This document shows, piece after piece, positions 35,982-45,120 of a stretch of 64,000 nucleotides of DNA (the stretch's first letter is position 1; each line of letters starts with the position of its first letter). A model generated the notes under the pieces. That model was not told the origin of the DNA. It saw only the letters and a program-made list of their open reading frames with translations, and searched no databases. Position numbers and translations under genes: made by a program. The stretch is from Polaromonas sp. (GTDB lineage Bacteria > Pseudomonadota > Gammaproteobacteria > Burkholderiales > Burkholderiaceae_C), in assembly GCF_016185115.1 (NCBI RefSeq), contig NZ_JACPOF010000015.1:310001-374000 (forward strand), given 5' to 3'.

Positions 35982-36357
35982 TTTTCTTGGATGCTGCTGG
36001 ATGAATTTGAATAGATCGGGACACTGGGTTGTCGGATTGATGTCAACTCTTATCACGATGCATGGTTCAGACGGTGTGCCCTTTGCCTCCATCGCCACAT
36101 GTATTTCGGCTCCACTCGGCTGATTGAGTCCGACGGGATGCTCAAGAGGCGGCAGACGGCCGATCACATGCCAATTTCGTCATAAACGAGCACGTTCTTA
36201 GGATTGGCTCATCGGTTGTCGATGTATCTACTTGGCGCCGCCAATTGCTCCTGGCTGGCGCTCTGGGGCCTAGGGTCTTCATACTTGGTGCCTTGGGACG
36301 TAGCTGCTTGGTGAAAATTGCTATGGACATCCGGGTGCATGGGCATACCATCTTTTC

Positions 36358-38364
36358 ATGAACCAAGTCGTTAGGTATCTAACCAAGTCTCGCTTCAAGC
36401 TGGCAGCCGAATGCCCCAGAAAGCTTTATTACACGGGCAAGAAGAACTACCTCGACCGATCACTTGATGACAGCTTTCTGGCAGCGTTGGCCGAGGGTGG
36501 CTATCAAGTAGGCGAATTGGCCTGCCTAATGCATCCCGGTGGAGTCCGCGTTGACGAGCTCAATCACCAAGTCGCGCTCGCCAAGACTGCAGAACTCTTG
36601 CAGCAGGACGAAGTCATCATCTTTGAAGCCGCGATCGCAGTCGGGACTCTATTTGTGCGTGTCGATGTCTTGCGCAAGAGCGGGACCCGCATCGAGATCA
36701 TTGAAGTCAAAGCGAAGTCCTACAGCGCCAAGAAGGACGGAGACTTCAAAGGAGCCAAGGGTCAGTTGAAGTCAGATTTCCTTCCATACCTGCAGGACGT
36801 CGCTTTTCAGCGCTACGTTGCGCAGCAGGCGCTTCCTGGCCACCAAGTTCACGCGTTCTTGATGCTTGTCGACAAGGAGCAGTCCTCGACAGTCGATGGA
36901 CTCAATCAGCGCTTTAAGGTGGTCCTAGAAGAAAGACGGCTCAGAGTCCAGGTGACACCAGGCACGACGCCGGAATCTTTGGGTCAGTTCCTCTTGGCCA
37001 AGGTGCCGGTGGATGGGCAGGTCGACATGATTCTGTCAGATACCCTCAGGGTTGGGCCCGCCGATCTGCGCCCCTTCCCGGAAGCCGTGGATGCATTCGC
37101 TCTAGCCTACACAAATGACAATCCACTCCCACCAGTTCCGTCTTCAGCCTGTGGCGGCTGCCAGTTCAAAGCAACGAGTTGGCAATCGGCCGAGCAAACC
37201 AAGAGCGGCTTTCACGAGTGTTGGTCACAAGCATTCAAGTGGAGCGAGCCTGATTTCATGGGGTCGACGGTTCTTGACCTCTGGGGTTTTCTCAGAAAGA
37301 CCCAGCTCATCGACCAGGGAGTACTTAAGGCACAACAAGTAACGCTGGAGGACCTGAAATTCGATGGCGAAGAGCCAGGCATTGATGGGATGACCCGAAA
37401 GCATCGTCAGTGGTACATCTGCCAGCCGGCGTGGCCTGGTGGCGGCGAGTACTACTTCGACGGTGCCGGCTATCAGAATGCAAGGAATGAATGGAAATTC
37501 CCTTTGCACTGCATAGACTTCGAGACAAGCGCCGTGGCTATCCCCTTCGCGAGCGGTCGGCATCCGTACGAGATCACTGCCTTCCAGTTTTCGCACCATG
37601 TCGTTCACAACGATGGCCGGGTTGAGCACCGAAGCCAGTGGCTCTGCGCCAAACCAGGCGTCGATCCGAATATCGATTTCGTCCGTGCGCTGCGCGACGC
37701 CCTTTGCAAAGACGATGGGTCGATTTTTCGATGGTCCGCGCACGAGAACACCGTGCTGAACAAGCTGCGTGAAGAGCTACTTGTTTCCGCTACGTCTCCC
37801 ACAGATAAGGACGCACTAATCAGCTTCATTGAGTCCATAACGTCAAGATCGGTGTCGCCCAAAGAGAAAGTTCACGGAGCAAGGACCATGATTGACCTCT
37901 GCGACATCGCAGAGAAGTTCTATTTTCACCCATCTACCAAGGGCAGCAACTCACTAAAGAAGGTGCTCCCAGCACTGATGAATAGTTCGACTGTGCTGCG
38001 CGATACTTACAGCAAGGCGAACTACGGCGGCAACGGTGTCAGCTTGAACTTTGTGGAACCTATTGCCTGGTGGCAGGAACACGATGGCAAGGTGATCGAC
38101 CCGTACGCGCTTCTGCCTCCGGTATTCGATGACGTGTCGCGAGATGAGACCGACGCAGCCGATGAAGGCCTGTCCGAAGAACTGAAAGAAGGGGGCGCAG
38201 CGATGGCTGCCTACGCACGGCTCCAATTTGAGGATCTGTCTGATGCTCGTAGGGCAAGCATAGAGAACGCTCTTCTTCGATACTGCGAGCTGGACACGCT
38301 GGCAATGGTGATGGCTATCCAAGCATGGGACCACATGGCGACGGCTGCTGCTTCCAAGCCATGA
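36358..38364 (+). CDS. DUF2779 protein with RecB/Cas4-like nuclease and DEDD exonuclease-like domains
   Basis: 668 aa. The N-terminal half looks like a PD-(D/E)xK nuclease: 'VRVDVLRKSG' and 'IEIIEVKAKS' (ExK). It is bracketed by four Cys in the Fe-S pattern of Cas4/AddB: Cys19 ('AAECPRKLYY'), Cys265 and Cys268 ('SACGGCQF'), and Cys288 ('HECW'). The C-terminal half (DUF2779) starts with 'CIDFETSAVAIPF' and ends with 'YCELDTLAMVMAI', a DnaQ/RNase-H-like exonuclease pattern. It is the first island gene and sits 135 bp before the WYL regulator of the CBASS locus, same strand. It could be a defence nuclease or a helper; the function is not established. Confidence 0.75.
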   Translation: MNQVVRYLTKSRFKLAAECPRKLYYTGKKNYLDRSLDDSFLAALAEGGYQVGELACLMHPGGVRVDELNHQVALAKTAELLQQDEVIIFEAAIAVGTLFVRVDVLRKSGTRIEIIEVKAKSYSAKKDGDFKGAKGQLKSDFLPYLQDVAFQRYVAQQALPGHQVHAFLMLVDKEQSSTVDGLNQRFKVVLEERRLRVQVTPGTTPESLGQFLLAKVPVDGQVDMILSDTLRVGPADLRPFPEAVDAFALAYTNDNPLPPVPSSACGGCQFKATSWQSAEQTKSGFHECWSQAFKWSEPDFMGSTVLDLWGFLRKTQLIDQGVLKAQQVTLEDLKFDGEEPGIDGMTRKHRQWYICQPAWPGGGEYYFDGAGYQNARNEWKFPLHCIDFETSAVAIPFASGRHPYEITAFQFSHHVVHNDGRVEHRSQWLCAKPGVDPNIDFVRALRDALCKDDGSIFRWSAHENTVLNKLREELLVSATSPTDKDALISFIESITSRSVSPKEKVHGARTMIDLCDIAEKFYFHPSTKGSNSLKKVLPALMNSSTVLRDTYSKANYGGNGVSLNFVEPIAWWQEHDGKVIDPYALLPPVFDDVSRDETDAADEGLSEELKEGGAAMAAYARLQFEDLSDARRASIENALLRYCELDTLAMVMAIQAWDHMATAAASKP

Positions 38365-38499
38365 CCTCAGAGAAATAAGCATCTGCCACGCTTGATAAGC
38401 TCGGATTTGAGGGCGAAGGCATTGAATATGCATCCGGGCAAAATTCTTTAACCTTTGCGTGTTCAAAAGAATAGCCAAGATTTCTAGGCGGGGCGGAAC

Positions 38500-39624
38500 A
38501 TGGCACTATCAACAAAGAAGAACCTAGCGTCCCAAGTGTCAGGAATACCCAAATTTCAGCTTACGTCTAGCCTTGCAAAGAAGCAGCCCAATCGTGTGCC
38601 AGTGCTTAACAATGGGCAAAAAAAAGCGCGGGTTTCCAAGGTCAGCATCGAACGGTTCGTAAAGATTGTTCGGCTCGCACGCAGAAAAAATGGCGTGACT
38701 ATGGGCGACCTTGAGGTTGAACTCGGTGTCTCGACTGCTTCTGTCAAGCGTGACATAGAGTACTTGAAAGACCGGCTGAACTGCCCAATCGAATGGGACA
38801 GCCGCAAGCGCGCATACACGCTACGGGACGACCCGGCAACCGGCGAGCGTTTTGAACTTCCAGGTCTCTGGTTCGATGCCTCAGAGCTCTTCGCAATGCT
38901 GATGATGTTGCACCTTGTTGAGGGCGTGCAGCCAGGCCTCCTTGAAGAGCATGTCGCTCCCATGAAGGAGCGAGTGCGCTCAATGCTGGCAGCAGGCGGA
39001 AAGTCGGCAAAGCAGGTTGAGCGTAAGGTCAAGCTGATTCACTTTGCACCGCGTAGGGTTGAACCCAAACACTTTAAGGTGCTAGCCACCGCCCTATTGG
39101 AAGGTAAGAAACTTCAATTGCAGTATCTGCGCCGTGACAAAAGCGAGATGACCGACCGCATCATCTCTCCATTGCAGTTGGTCCATTACCGGGAAAATTG
39201 GGTTCTGGATGCTTGGTGCCACCTGCGCAATGAGCTGCGCTCCTTTGCCCCCGAGGCCATCGAGGACGTCAGGATCCTGCCCGAATCTGCGATCGAGGTA
39301 AGCCAAGAGGAAATGAGAACGCACTTTCAGAGCGGATACGGTATTTTCTCTGGGAAGGCGACTAATCGGGCTATCCTGAAGTTCACTCATGACCGCGCCC
39401 AATGGATTGCCCTGGAGACTTGGCATCCTGACCAGAGTGACAAATGGCTGAGCGACGGCAGCTACATTTTGGAAGTCCCATATTCAAACGATCAGGAGCT
39501 CGTAATGGACGTGCTGCGCTACGGGCCCGAGGTCGAAGTCCTAGCGCCGCCCGAGTTGCGCCAGAGGATTCAAGAGCGTTTGTGCGCTGCAGCAAAACAT
39601 TACGGCGACGAGCCTGCTGGGTAG
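38500..39624 (+). CDS. capW: WYL-domain transcriptional regulator, CapW-like
   Basis: 374 aa. A DeoR-type winged HTH (residues 48-110, 'GVTMGDLEVELGVSTASVKRDIEYL') is followed by a linker, a WYL domain (residues about 180-275, 'LQLQYLRRDKSEMTDRIISPLQLVHYRENWVLDAW') and a WCX C-terminal domain. CapW-type HTH-WYL-WCX proteins repress CBASS operons and release DNA on infection or DNA damage. This gene is immediately upstream of a CBASS operon on the same strand, and a palindrome lies between them. The assignment rests on architecture and position. A basic 45-residue N-terminal extension is unusual. Confidence 0.78.
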   Translation: MALSTKKNLASQVSGIPKFQLTSSLAKKQPNRVPVLNNGQKKARVSKVSIERFVKIVRLARRKNGVTMGDLEVELGVSTASVKRDIEYLKDRLNCPIEWDSRKRAYTLRDDPATGERFELPGLWFDASELFAMLMMLHLVEGVQPGLLEEHVAPMKERVRSMLAAGGKSAKQVERKVKLIHFAPRRVEPKHFKVLATALLEGKKLQLQYLRRDKSEMTDRIISPLQLVHYRENWVLDAWCHLRNELRSFAPEAIEDVRILPESAIEVSQEEMRTHFQSGYGIFSGKATNRAILKFTHDRAQWIALETWHPDQSDKWLSDGSYILEVPYSNDQELVMDVLRYGPEVEVLAPPELRQRIQERLCAAAKHYGDEPAG

Positions 39625-39659
39625 CGCACTATTTGAGCTACCGCCTCATCCACAATTGT

Positions 39660-39690
39660 CCCCATCATCGGGAATGGTCCCGGTCTGGGG
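39660..39690 (+). promoter_or_regulatory. Palindrome between capW and capV, candidate operator
   Basis: Two-part dyad: outer CCCCA (39660-39664) / TGGGG (39686-39690) and inner GGGA (39670-39673) / TCCC (39678-39681) around ATGG. It ends 6 bp before the capV ATG in the 72-bp capW-capV gap. By position it is a candidate binding site for the WYL regulator, or an RNA hairpin masking the ribosome site. Confidence 0.5.
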
Positions 39691-39696
39691 TCGTTA

Positions 39697-40683
39697 ATGT
39701 CGTTGCATGTTTTGGCACTTTCCGGTGGGGGGTTCCGCGGCCTTTACACCGCGACTGTCCTTAAGGTTCTCGAGGAGCAGCTTGGCGCGCCACTGGCGAA
39801 CCGGTTTGACTTGATTTGCGGGACATCTGCCGGAGGTCTGCTGGCAATGGGATTGGCCGCCGAGGTACCCGCAGTCAAGCTGCAAGCGATGTTCGAGCAA
39901 GATGGCGGCCGCATTTTTAGTTCTCAGAACCTGAAGCGTAAAGTGTTCGGCCCGTGGTTGCAGGCAAAGCACGCGTCTGACGGGCTGCGCACGGTGCTCA
40001 CGGAACAGCTGGGTGAATTGAACATCGGTGACCTTAAGCATCGCGTGCTGATTCCGACGGTGAACTACTCCAAGGGCTCCGGCCAGTTCTTCAAAACGCC
40101 ACACGCGGAAAATTTCTACACCGACTACAAGCACAAGCTTGTTGACGTGGGTTTGGCCACCGCTGCCGCCCCTACATACTTCCCGCTTCATCAGATGGGT
40201 GACGAAGGTGTGTTCGCCGACGGGGGCCTTGTTGGCAACTCCCCCGGTTTTTTTGGACTTCATGAGGCGCATCAGGTCCTTGGTGCGTCGCGCGAACCTG
40301 GTGCTGTGCGCGTTCTGGCCATCGGCACGATGACTTTGGGTGCCACAAAACGGGGCGGCTCCGGTCTCGATTGGGGCTACAAGCAGTGGGGTGCCAAGCT
40401 CTTCGACCTAGTCATCTCGACGCAGGAGAAGTCCACCGACACCCTGCTTGGCCACTTGCTCGGCAACGACTACATGCGCATCGACGATCCGGCTACGCCC
40501 GATCAGAGCCGGGACATCGAGAAACTTGATTTGGTGACACCAGCCGCTATCGAGGTTCTGAAAACCCGGGGTACCCAAGCCGCCAGAGCGGCGCTCGGTG
40601 ACTCCCGATTCGCTCCCTTCCGCAGCCACGTTGCGGCCAGCCCGGTGTTCTTCCACGGGCCCAACAAAAACTCAGGAAATTGA
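39697..40683 (+). CDS. capV: CBASS effector: patatin-like phospholipase CapV
   Basis: 328 aa patatin. Oxyanion motif '[11 protein letters not shown]' (residues 8-18), nucleophile Ser44 in 'GTSAGG' and catalytic Asp175 in 'DGGLVGNSP' are intact. In type II CBASS, CapV binds 3',3'-cGAMP and degrades inner-membrane phospholipids, killing the infected cell. The next gene encodes a DncV-type synthase, consistent with a cGAMP-activated CapV. Its stop lies 2 bp before the synthase ATG. It follows the palindrome described at 39660-39690. Confidence 0.92.
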   Translation: MSLHVLALSGGGFRGLYTATVLKVLEEQLGAPLANRFDLICGTSAGGLLAMGLAAEVPAVKLQAMFEQDGGRIFSSQNLKRKVFGPWLQAKHASDGLRTVLTEQLGELNIGDLKHRVLIPTVNYSKGSGQFFKTPHAENFYTDYKHKLVDVGLATAAAPTYFPLHQMGDEGVFADGGLVGNSPGFFGLHEAHQVLGASREPGAVRVLAIGTMTLGATKRGGSGLDWGYKQWGAKLFDLVISTQEKSTDTLLGHLLGNDYMRIDDPATPDQSRDIEKLDLVTPAAIEVLKTRGTQAARAALGDSRFAPFRSHVAASPVFFHGPNKNSGN

Positions 40684-40685
40684 TC

Positions 40686-41828
40686 ATGCTTAATCTCAGC
40701 CCACTTTTTCACACCGAGGTCGAGGACTCGACCCTGCTGAAAAATATCACCCTTGGCGACGCCGAGTGCGAGTTCATCCTCGAAGCGAAGGAGGCCGTCC
40801 GAAAGCAGTTGCGCGTTGGGCTTCCGCGGTTGATGAAGGAAGCCGGGTACGAAAAAGAAGCTGTGCCTCCCAGATTCTTCACGCAGGGCTCGTGGGCCTA
40901 CAAAACCATCAATGCGCCGTGCCATCTGCCACCCCAGCAGGCGGATATCGACGACGGCGCGTACCTGCCTCTGAGCTTTATGACGGAAACAGGCCGCCCT
41001 AGGGCCGCGAGCCAGGTCTTCTTCAAGGCTGCTGAAACCGCGCTCGAACCACTGGTGAAAGAAAGAGGCTGGAAGCTGGTTACAGACAAGGCGACGTGCA
41101 TTCGCATCGTGATTGCCAGGAGCGCACACATCGACATACCACTCTACGCGATTCCAGACGTGCAGTTTGAGGAGCTGCGCAAGGCCGCGATGAATAACTA
41201 CACCTTGGGCGCCCAAGACGAGGCGGTCATCAAAGCGGAGCGCGACGCCTGGACCGCCCTGCCGCGCGACAAAGTGTTGCTCGCGCATCGTGAAGAGGGT
41301 TGGAAGCCGTCCGACCCCCGGCCGGTCAAGAAGTGGTTCATCGAGGAGGTCGACCGTCTCGGTGAGCAGTTCCGCCGTAGCGTGCGGTACCTGAAAGCGT
41401 TCCGCGACTGGCAGTGGCCTACCGGGGGCCCTTCGTCCATCCTGCTGATGGCGGCCGCGGCGCCGGTGTTCGATTCTCGGGACCGGCGTGATGACCTCGC
41501 TCTGCTTGACCTGGTCGAGGCCATGCAAGAGCGGCTCAGAAAAGGCGTCTGCAACCCTACCGACGAGACCGAATCACTCACCGACCGGCTGGGCAAAGAC
41601 GGGGTCGAAGATGCCATCCGCAAGCTCAAGCAGTTGGAAGACAACTTGCGCGGTGCCATCAACGCCAGCAACGCGGACCAGGCCTGCCAGTGGCTTATCA
41701 ACCAGTTCGGGTCTCGGTTCCCGCACGCACCGGAACGCGTGAAGCCGACGACCGCGACTGCGACGGTGCAGGCTGTGCCTGCGGCGGCGGTTGCTAGCCC
41801 GTTGGTCGGCCGCTCGCAGGCTGGATGA
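40686..41828 (+). CDS. dncV: CD-NTase cyclic-nucleotide synthase, DncV-like (CBASS)
   Basis: 380 aa. Nucleotidyltransferase motifs: '[10 protein letters not shown]' (Gly68-Ser69), '[10 protein letters not shown]' (Asp87, Asp89) and a third acid in '[11 protein letters not shown]' (Asp150). The 'DIPLYAIPD' segment is close to Vibrio cholerae DncV (clade A), so 3',3'-cGAMP is the likely product. The C-terminus ends in Gly, as needed for conjugation by Cap2. I chose ATG 40686; a TTG at 40680 overlaps the capV stop. The stop overlaps the cap2 ATG. Confidence 0.92.
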   Translation: MLNLSPLFHTEVEDSTLLKNITLGDAECEFILEAKEAVRKQLRVGLPRLMKEAGYEKEAVPPRFFTQGSWAYKTINAPCHLPPQQADIDDGAYLPLSFMTETGRPRAASQVFFKAAETALEPLVKERGWKLVTDKATCIRIVIARSAHIDIPLYAIPDVQFEELRKAAMNNYTLGAQDEAVIKAERDAWTALPRDKVLLAHREEGWKPSDPRPVKKWFIEEVDRLGEQFRRSVRYLKAFRDWQWPTGGPSSILLMAAAAPVFDSRDRRDDLALLDLVEAMQERLRKGVCNPTDETESLTDRLGKDGVEDAIRKLKQLEDNLRGAINASNADQACQWLINQFGSRFPHAPERVKPTTATATVQAVPAAAVASPLVGRSQAG

Positions 41829-43468
41829 CTTCCGACCACACACCGTTCACGCTGCTGCGAGCCGCGCTCCAGGCGCGCGGCTTCGACTACCGTCGCCGAC
41901 GGGCGGACGGCTCTTGGGAGTTCCACGGAGCGCTCCATGCAGCCGAGGGTGATCACCCCGCAGTGGTATCTGTCGACCCCAAAGGCCTAAAGCTCCCATT
42001 AGTGAGTGTCTGCCTACCCCCAAACGCGCCTAAGGTCCTGGCGCACATCGGGGCCGGCGGCCAGGTTTGCTACGCGGCCAAGGGCAGCGTAGTACCCGAT
42101 GTCTTCGACATTGCCGGCCAAACGGTCGCTCACCTGCAGCGCGCTGCCGAGGTGCTGGACCTTTCCCTGCGCGGAAAGATGAAGAAAGACCTCGAGGACG
42201 AGTTTTTTGCCTTCTGGCACGGCACACCCTGCTTTGTCGATGTCGAAAGGGACGGTCCATCGGAACTCACTGTGATATTCGCCAGCTATGCTGCCGACAG
42301 AACCAGCATGCTCTTTGTCGGCAACCAGCCCGCGGGTACACGGTTGAAGCTGCAGGCCATGGGCCTGGAAGAGGGCCCCGACACTGGTGCAGTGGCGGTG
42401 AAGGTCCAAAGTTCTGCGAATCCACGCCCGCTTATCGACGACTGGCCGCCTAAGACAATGGCAGCGCTCCTCGCCTGGCAAGGGATGCTCGACCCCGCGG
42501 CGCGGCGCAACATGGAGCGGAAACTCTTGGTGGCCTGCGGGAAGGGGCGGCAGGCAGCCCTATGTGTTGTAGCGGCTCCCGTAACGCAGTACGCCATCTT
42601 CGTCAGCTTTCCGGACCCAGGCCCGAAAGAAGCCAGGCCCACGGAATCCCTGCGCAAACGCCTGTACGCCTCTGAGGTGCAGCCGATGTCGCTCTTTCGG
42701 TTCGATGACGCCTATGTGAGTCAGCGCAATACCCCGCAGCAGCCCACCTTGGCACACAAGCGCATCGTCTTGGTGGGATGCGGCACGATTGGCGGATTCC
42801 TCGCGGAACTGCTGGTCAAGAACGGAGCAGGCTTGGGCCGCGGAGAACTTCTCCTCGTCGACCCCGATATCCTGGCGCCCCAGAACGTCGGCCGCCACCG
42901 GTTGGGGATGAACTACGTGTTGAAGAACAAGGCCACCGCCCTGGCACATGAGCTTCGTCGTGGAGCACCTACGGCCAACTTGCGCGACCTGCCCGTCGCC
43001 GTAGAGCAGGGGGAGCTGGGGAGAGCGGACCTCTTCATCAATGCCACCGGTGAAGAGGCACTCGCGCATCTGCTGACACGAGAGTGGACAAAACAGCAGT
43101 TGTTCATCCCGACATTGACGGTCTGGGTTGAGGGCGCCGGGGTCGCCGCCCGGGCATTATTCCGAGACGCCCCAGAACAGGCATGCACCAGGTGCATGTC
43201 CGACCTGCAGCGCAAACCGCTTTTTCCTGCGGTGACGGAGCCCATCCCGGTGGAGCTAGCTGGTCACGGTTGCGAAAGCCTTTACGTGCCCTTTCCTGCG
43301 ACTGCATCGGTGCACGCGGCCTGCTTGGCAGCCGAAATGGTCGTGGACTGGAATCGGGGTGTTCCATCGCCCCGGCTGCGCACCCGGGTCATACGCTCGA
43401 GCTTCTCGCCTGCTTCGGGCGATGTAGACGTGTCAAGACTGCCTCAATGCCCAGCGTGCAGTTCGTAA
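41825..43468 (+). CDS. cap2: CBASS Cap2: E2-E1 fusion ubiquitin-transferase-like enzyme
   Basis: 547 aa. The N-terminal E2-like domain has a candidate catalytic Cys82 in '[10 protein letters not shown]'. The C-terminal ThiF/E1 domain begins with '[21 protein letters not shown]' (about residue 313) and continues with '[20 protein letters not shown]'. A CxxC in 'QACTRCMSD' and later Cys residues ('GHGCESLY') are candidates for zinc or the E1 thioester. Cap2 conjugates the C-terminal Gly of the CD-NTase to targets and so raises signalling. It overlaps dncV by 4 bp and cap3 by 22 bp. Confidence 0.9.
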   Translation: MTSDHTPFTLLRAALQARGFDYRRRRADGSWEFHGALHAAEGDHPAVVSVDPKGLKLPLVSVCLPPNAPKVLAHIGAGGQVCYAAKGSVVPDVFDIAGQTVAHLQRAAEVLDLSLRGKMKKDLEDEFFAFWHGTPCFVDVERDGPSELTVIFASYAADRTSMLFVGNQPAGTRLKLQAMGLEEGPDTGAVAVKVQSSANPRPLIDDWPPKTMAALLAWQGMLDPAARRNMERKLLVACGKGRQAALCVVAAPVTQYAIFVSFPDPGPKEARPTESLRKRLYASEVQPMSLFRFDDAYVSQRNTPQQPTLAHKRIVLVGCGTIGGFLAELLVKNGAGLGRGELLLVDPDILAPQNVGRHRLGMNYVLKNKATALAHELRRGAPTANLRDLPVAVEQGELGRADLFINATGEEALAHLLTREWTKQQLFIPTLTVWVEGAGVAARALFRDAPEQACTRCMSDLQRKPLFPAVTEPIPVELAGHGCESLYVPFPATASVHAACLAAEMVVDWNRGVPSPRLRTRVIRSSFSPASGDVDVSRLPQCPACSS

Positions 43469-43935
43469 GCGAATGGGTAACGCCTGACCGGAGGCGGCTC
43501 GTGGTGTTCGCTCCGGCAGCCGTCCAGGTCTTCATGAAGCACCGACAGCGGTTTCCTTGGCAGACAGAGGCTGGCGGCATCCTCCTCGGCAAGCGACGAG
43601 GGAATCATCTTGAAGTGCTGTTCGCAACTGAGCCAATGATCACGGACAGGCGTCGACCGTTCTTCTTTGAACGCGAGGTCAATGGCCATGCAACTGCGGC
43701 CATGGAGGCGTGGGCCACTAGCGGCGGAACAGTCGACTACCTCGGCGAATGGCACACACACCCCCAACGGGTGCCGGTGCCTTCGAGCTTCGACCGGACG
43801 GAGTGGCGGAAGCTTCTATCGGGCCGAGCAAAGCACTCCCCTCTCGTTGCTCTAATAGTGGGAACCACCTGCCTTCACGTGGAGCTCCTGTGCGAAGAAG
43901 CGCAGATTGACCTAAAGCCGGTGGGGCGAGATTGA
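43447..43935 (+). CDS. cap3: CBASS Cap3: JAMM/Mov34 isopeptidase
   Basis: 162 aa. The JAMM zinc motif is complete: Glu in 'TEAGGILLG' and H-x-H-x7-S-x2-D in 'GEWHTHPQRVPVPSSFD'. Cap3 removes the CD-NTase from conjugates and limits CBASS signalling. I chose ATG 43447, inside the end of cap2, which begins the family-like '[15 protein letters not shown]'. It is the last gene of the CBASS operon. Confidence 0.9.
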   Translation: MPSVQFVSEWVTPDRRRLVVFAPAAVQVFMKHRQRFPWQTEAGGILLGKRRGNHLEVLFATEPMITDRRRPFFFEREVNGHATAAMEAWATSGGTVDYLGEWHTHPQRVPVPSSFDRTEWRKLLSGRAKHSPLVALIVGTTCLHVELLCEEAQIDLKPVGRD

Positions 43936-44065
43936 TTCAGACTAAGCACCTCGGACTGCCCGAAGTTCTTTTTTTTAGGCAATCTTACGAACATTCGATA
44001 GGCCACGGATAAGGGCATCTGATGAGTGCAGTGCATGCTCTCCACATGTTCTTCAGGGCTCACAT

Positions 44066-44080
44066 AAATCGTCACGATTT
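44066..44080 (+). promoter_or_regulatory. 15-bp palindrome upstream of the PIN gene
   Basis: AAATCG-TCA-CGATTT, 6-bp perfect arms with a 3-bp centre, located 42 bp before the ATG at 44123. It is a candidate operator or promoter-proximal regulator site. The 187-bp gap around it is AT-rich with a run of eight T near 43970. Confidence 0.4.
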
Positions 44081-44122
44081 CGTTCTGATACCTTACAAGC
44101 CAGCAGAAAGACTACCGGTTAT

Positions 44123-44980
44123 ATGACTCAGAAGTGGCGTGTCGACACTGGAAATATCAAACTGCTCCGGGCTCTTTTAGATAGGCACCGGGAGTTTCTT
44201 TCATCCATAGAACAATTTGTACGCTTAAGAGTCGTCATTGACGTCAACTTTGTTGTCAGCGATCTGCTTCAGAAAATCAAGTATCCGGGTAGAGGCAGTA
44301 CTGCGTTGGAGGAACTTGCACAATCCAGCGTGCTTGAGATCTTTGCGCCGAGATGGCTGGAGACAGAATTGTCCTCGGCTTTCCAACAAGTGGCCCGGAG
44401 GCGAAGGATCTCTGAGAGCGATTTGTGGGCAGCATGGGAACGCTATAAGGTTCTCATCAACTGGGATGAAGAATATGATTCGATACCCAAAGATTTCTCC
44501 CACACAGACGATCCAAAAGATTTGCCATACATTGACTTGCAGAATGCCCTGAATGCCACAGGCATCCTCAGCAAAGACGGCGACATTGATCGGATGGGGG
44601 GTAACCGTCTTACACTGGATTTCGTGTTGGCCACTAGAAGTTACGCGAGAGCAGCAGTGATATCGGTGGGCATAAGGGTCTCTGGATATTTCGTAGGAGC
44701 GATTGCAATTGGTGGCTTTTTGAAGCTATTGGGTGCAATTAAGAATATCGTGGAAAAGCTACCCGCGAAATTCAAGATCGGTTTAATCGGGATCGTCATC
44801 ATCGCGTTTGTCTATCCCAATTCGCGTACATGGATAACTGAGCAATTAAAGAAGCTGGGGCCTATAACTAACTCTTTACTTGAAGGCATACTCGCGCTTT
44901 CCCAGCTTGAGGCTGAAAAGCGTGAAGAAACCCAAACACATCTAGCTGGGTTACATGCATCCGCGAAGCGTGACCGTTAG
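44123..44980 (+). CDS. Membrane-anchored PIN-domain putative RNase
   Basis: 285 aa. PIN fold acids in order: Asp40/Asn42 in 'VVIDVNFVVSDLL', Glu80 in 'APRWLETEL', 'DDPKDLPYIDLQNAL' (residues 129-143) and 'ILSKDGDID' (149-156), the last two matching the 'D..D..Y..LA' and 'iLT.D.D' PIN patterns. Two hydrophobic segments follow (about 177-203 and 218-232), so the nuclease would be tethered to the inner membrane. A charged C-terminal tail ends the protein. No antitoxin gene is adjacent. GC is lower than in the CBASS genes just upstream. Function unknown; a defence or toxin role is suggested by the neighbours. Confidence 0.65.
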   Translation: MTQKWRVDTGNIKLLRALLDRHREFLSSIEQFVRLRVVIDVNFVVSDLLQKIKYPGRGSTALEELAQSSVLEIFAPRWLETELSSAFQQVARRRRISESDLWAAWERYKVLINWDEEYDSIPKDFSHTDDPKDLPYIDLQNALNATGILSKDGDIDRMGGNRLTLDFVLATRSYARAAVISVGIRVSGYFVGAIAIGGFLKLLGAIKNIVEKLPAKFKIGLIGIVIIAFVYPNSRTWITEQLKKLGPITNSLLEGILALSQLEAEKREETQTHLAGLHASAKRDR

Positions 44981-45120
44981 AACGCCAGCTGCATTCGGAC
45001 TAAGCAGTCTGCCTTTTGAGGGGCCGTTGCATGGAAAGGTACTGCGGCCCTGAAGTGCAAGGTCAGGCGGCGCACAACTGATTGCTTCAGCGAGGCAGGT
45101 AAGTACTCGACATATGGCAA

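Larger units (their letters stand above)
35895..36357. other. Non-coding start of the genomic island
   Basis: 463 bp without a convincing gene. It holds a hairpin (35916-35946) followed by T-rich sequence, a tandem 11-bp repeat CGTTGCCAGAT (35960-35970 and 35971-35981), and lower-GC sequence with short frames on both strands that look like decayed coding remnants. I could not identify a transposase or integrase in them. Confidence 0.6.

Noticed and set aside
35889-36366. Short frames on both strands after tRNA-Met
   Set aside because: No transposase, integrase or other family could be recognised; they look like decayed sequence.
36358-38364. Cas4 protein of a CRISPR locus
   Set aside because: Much longer than Cas4, has a second DEDD-like domain, and no repeat array or other cas gene is in the window.
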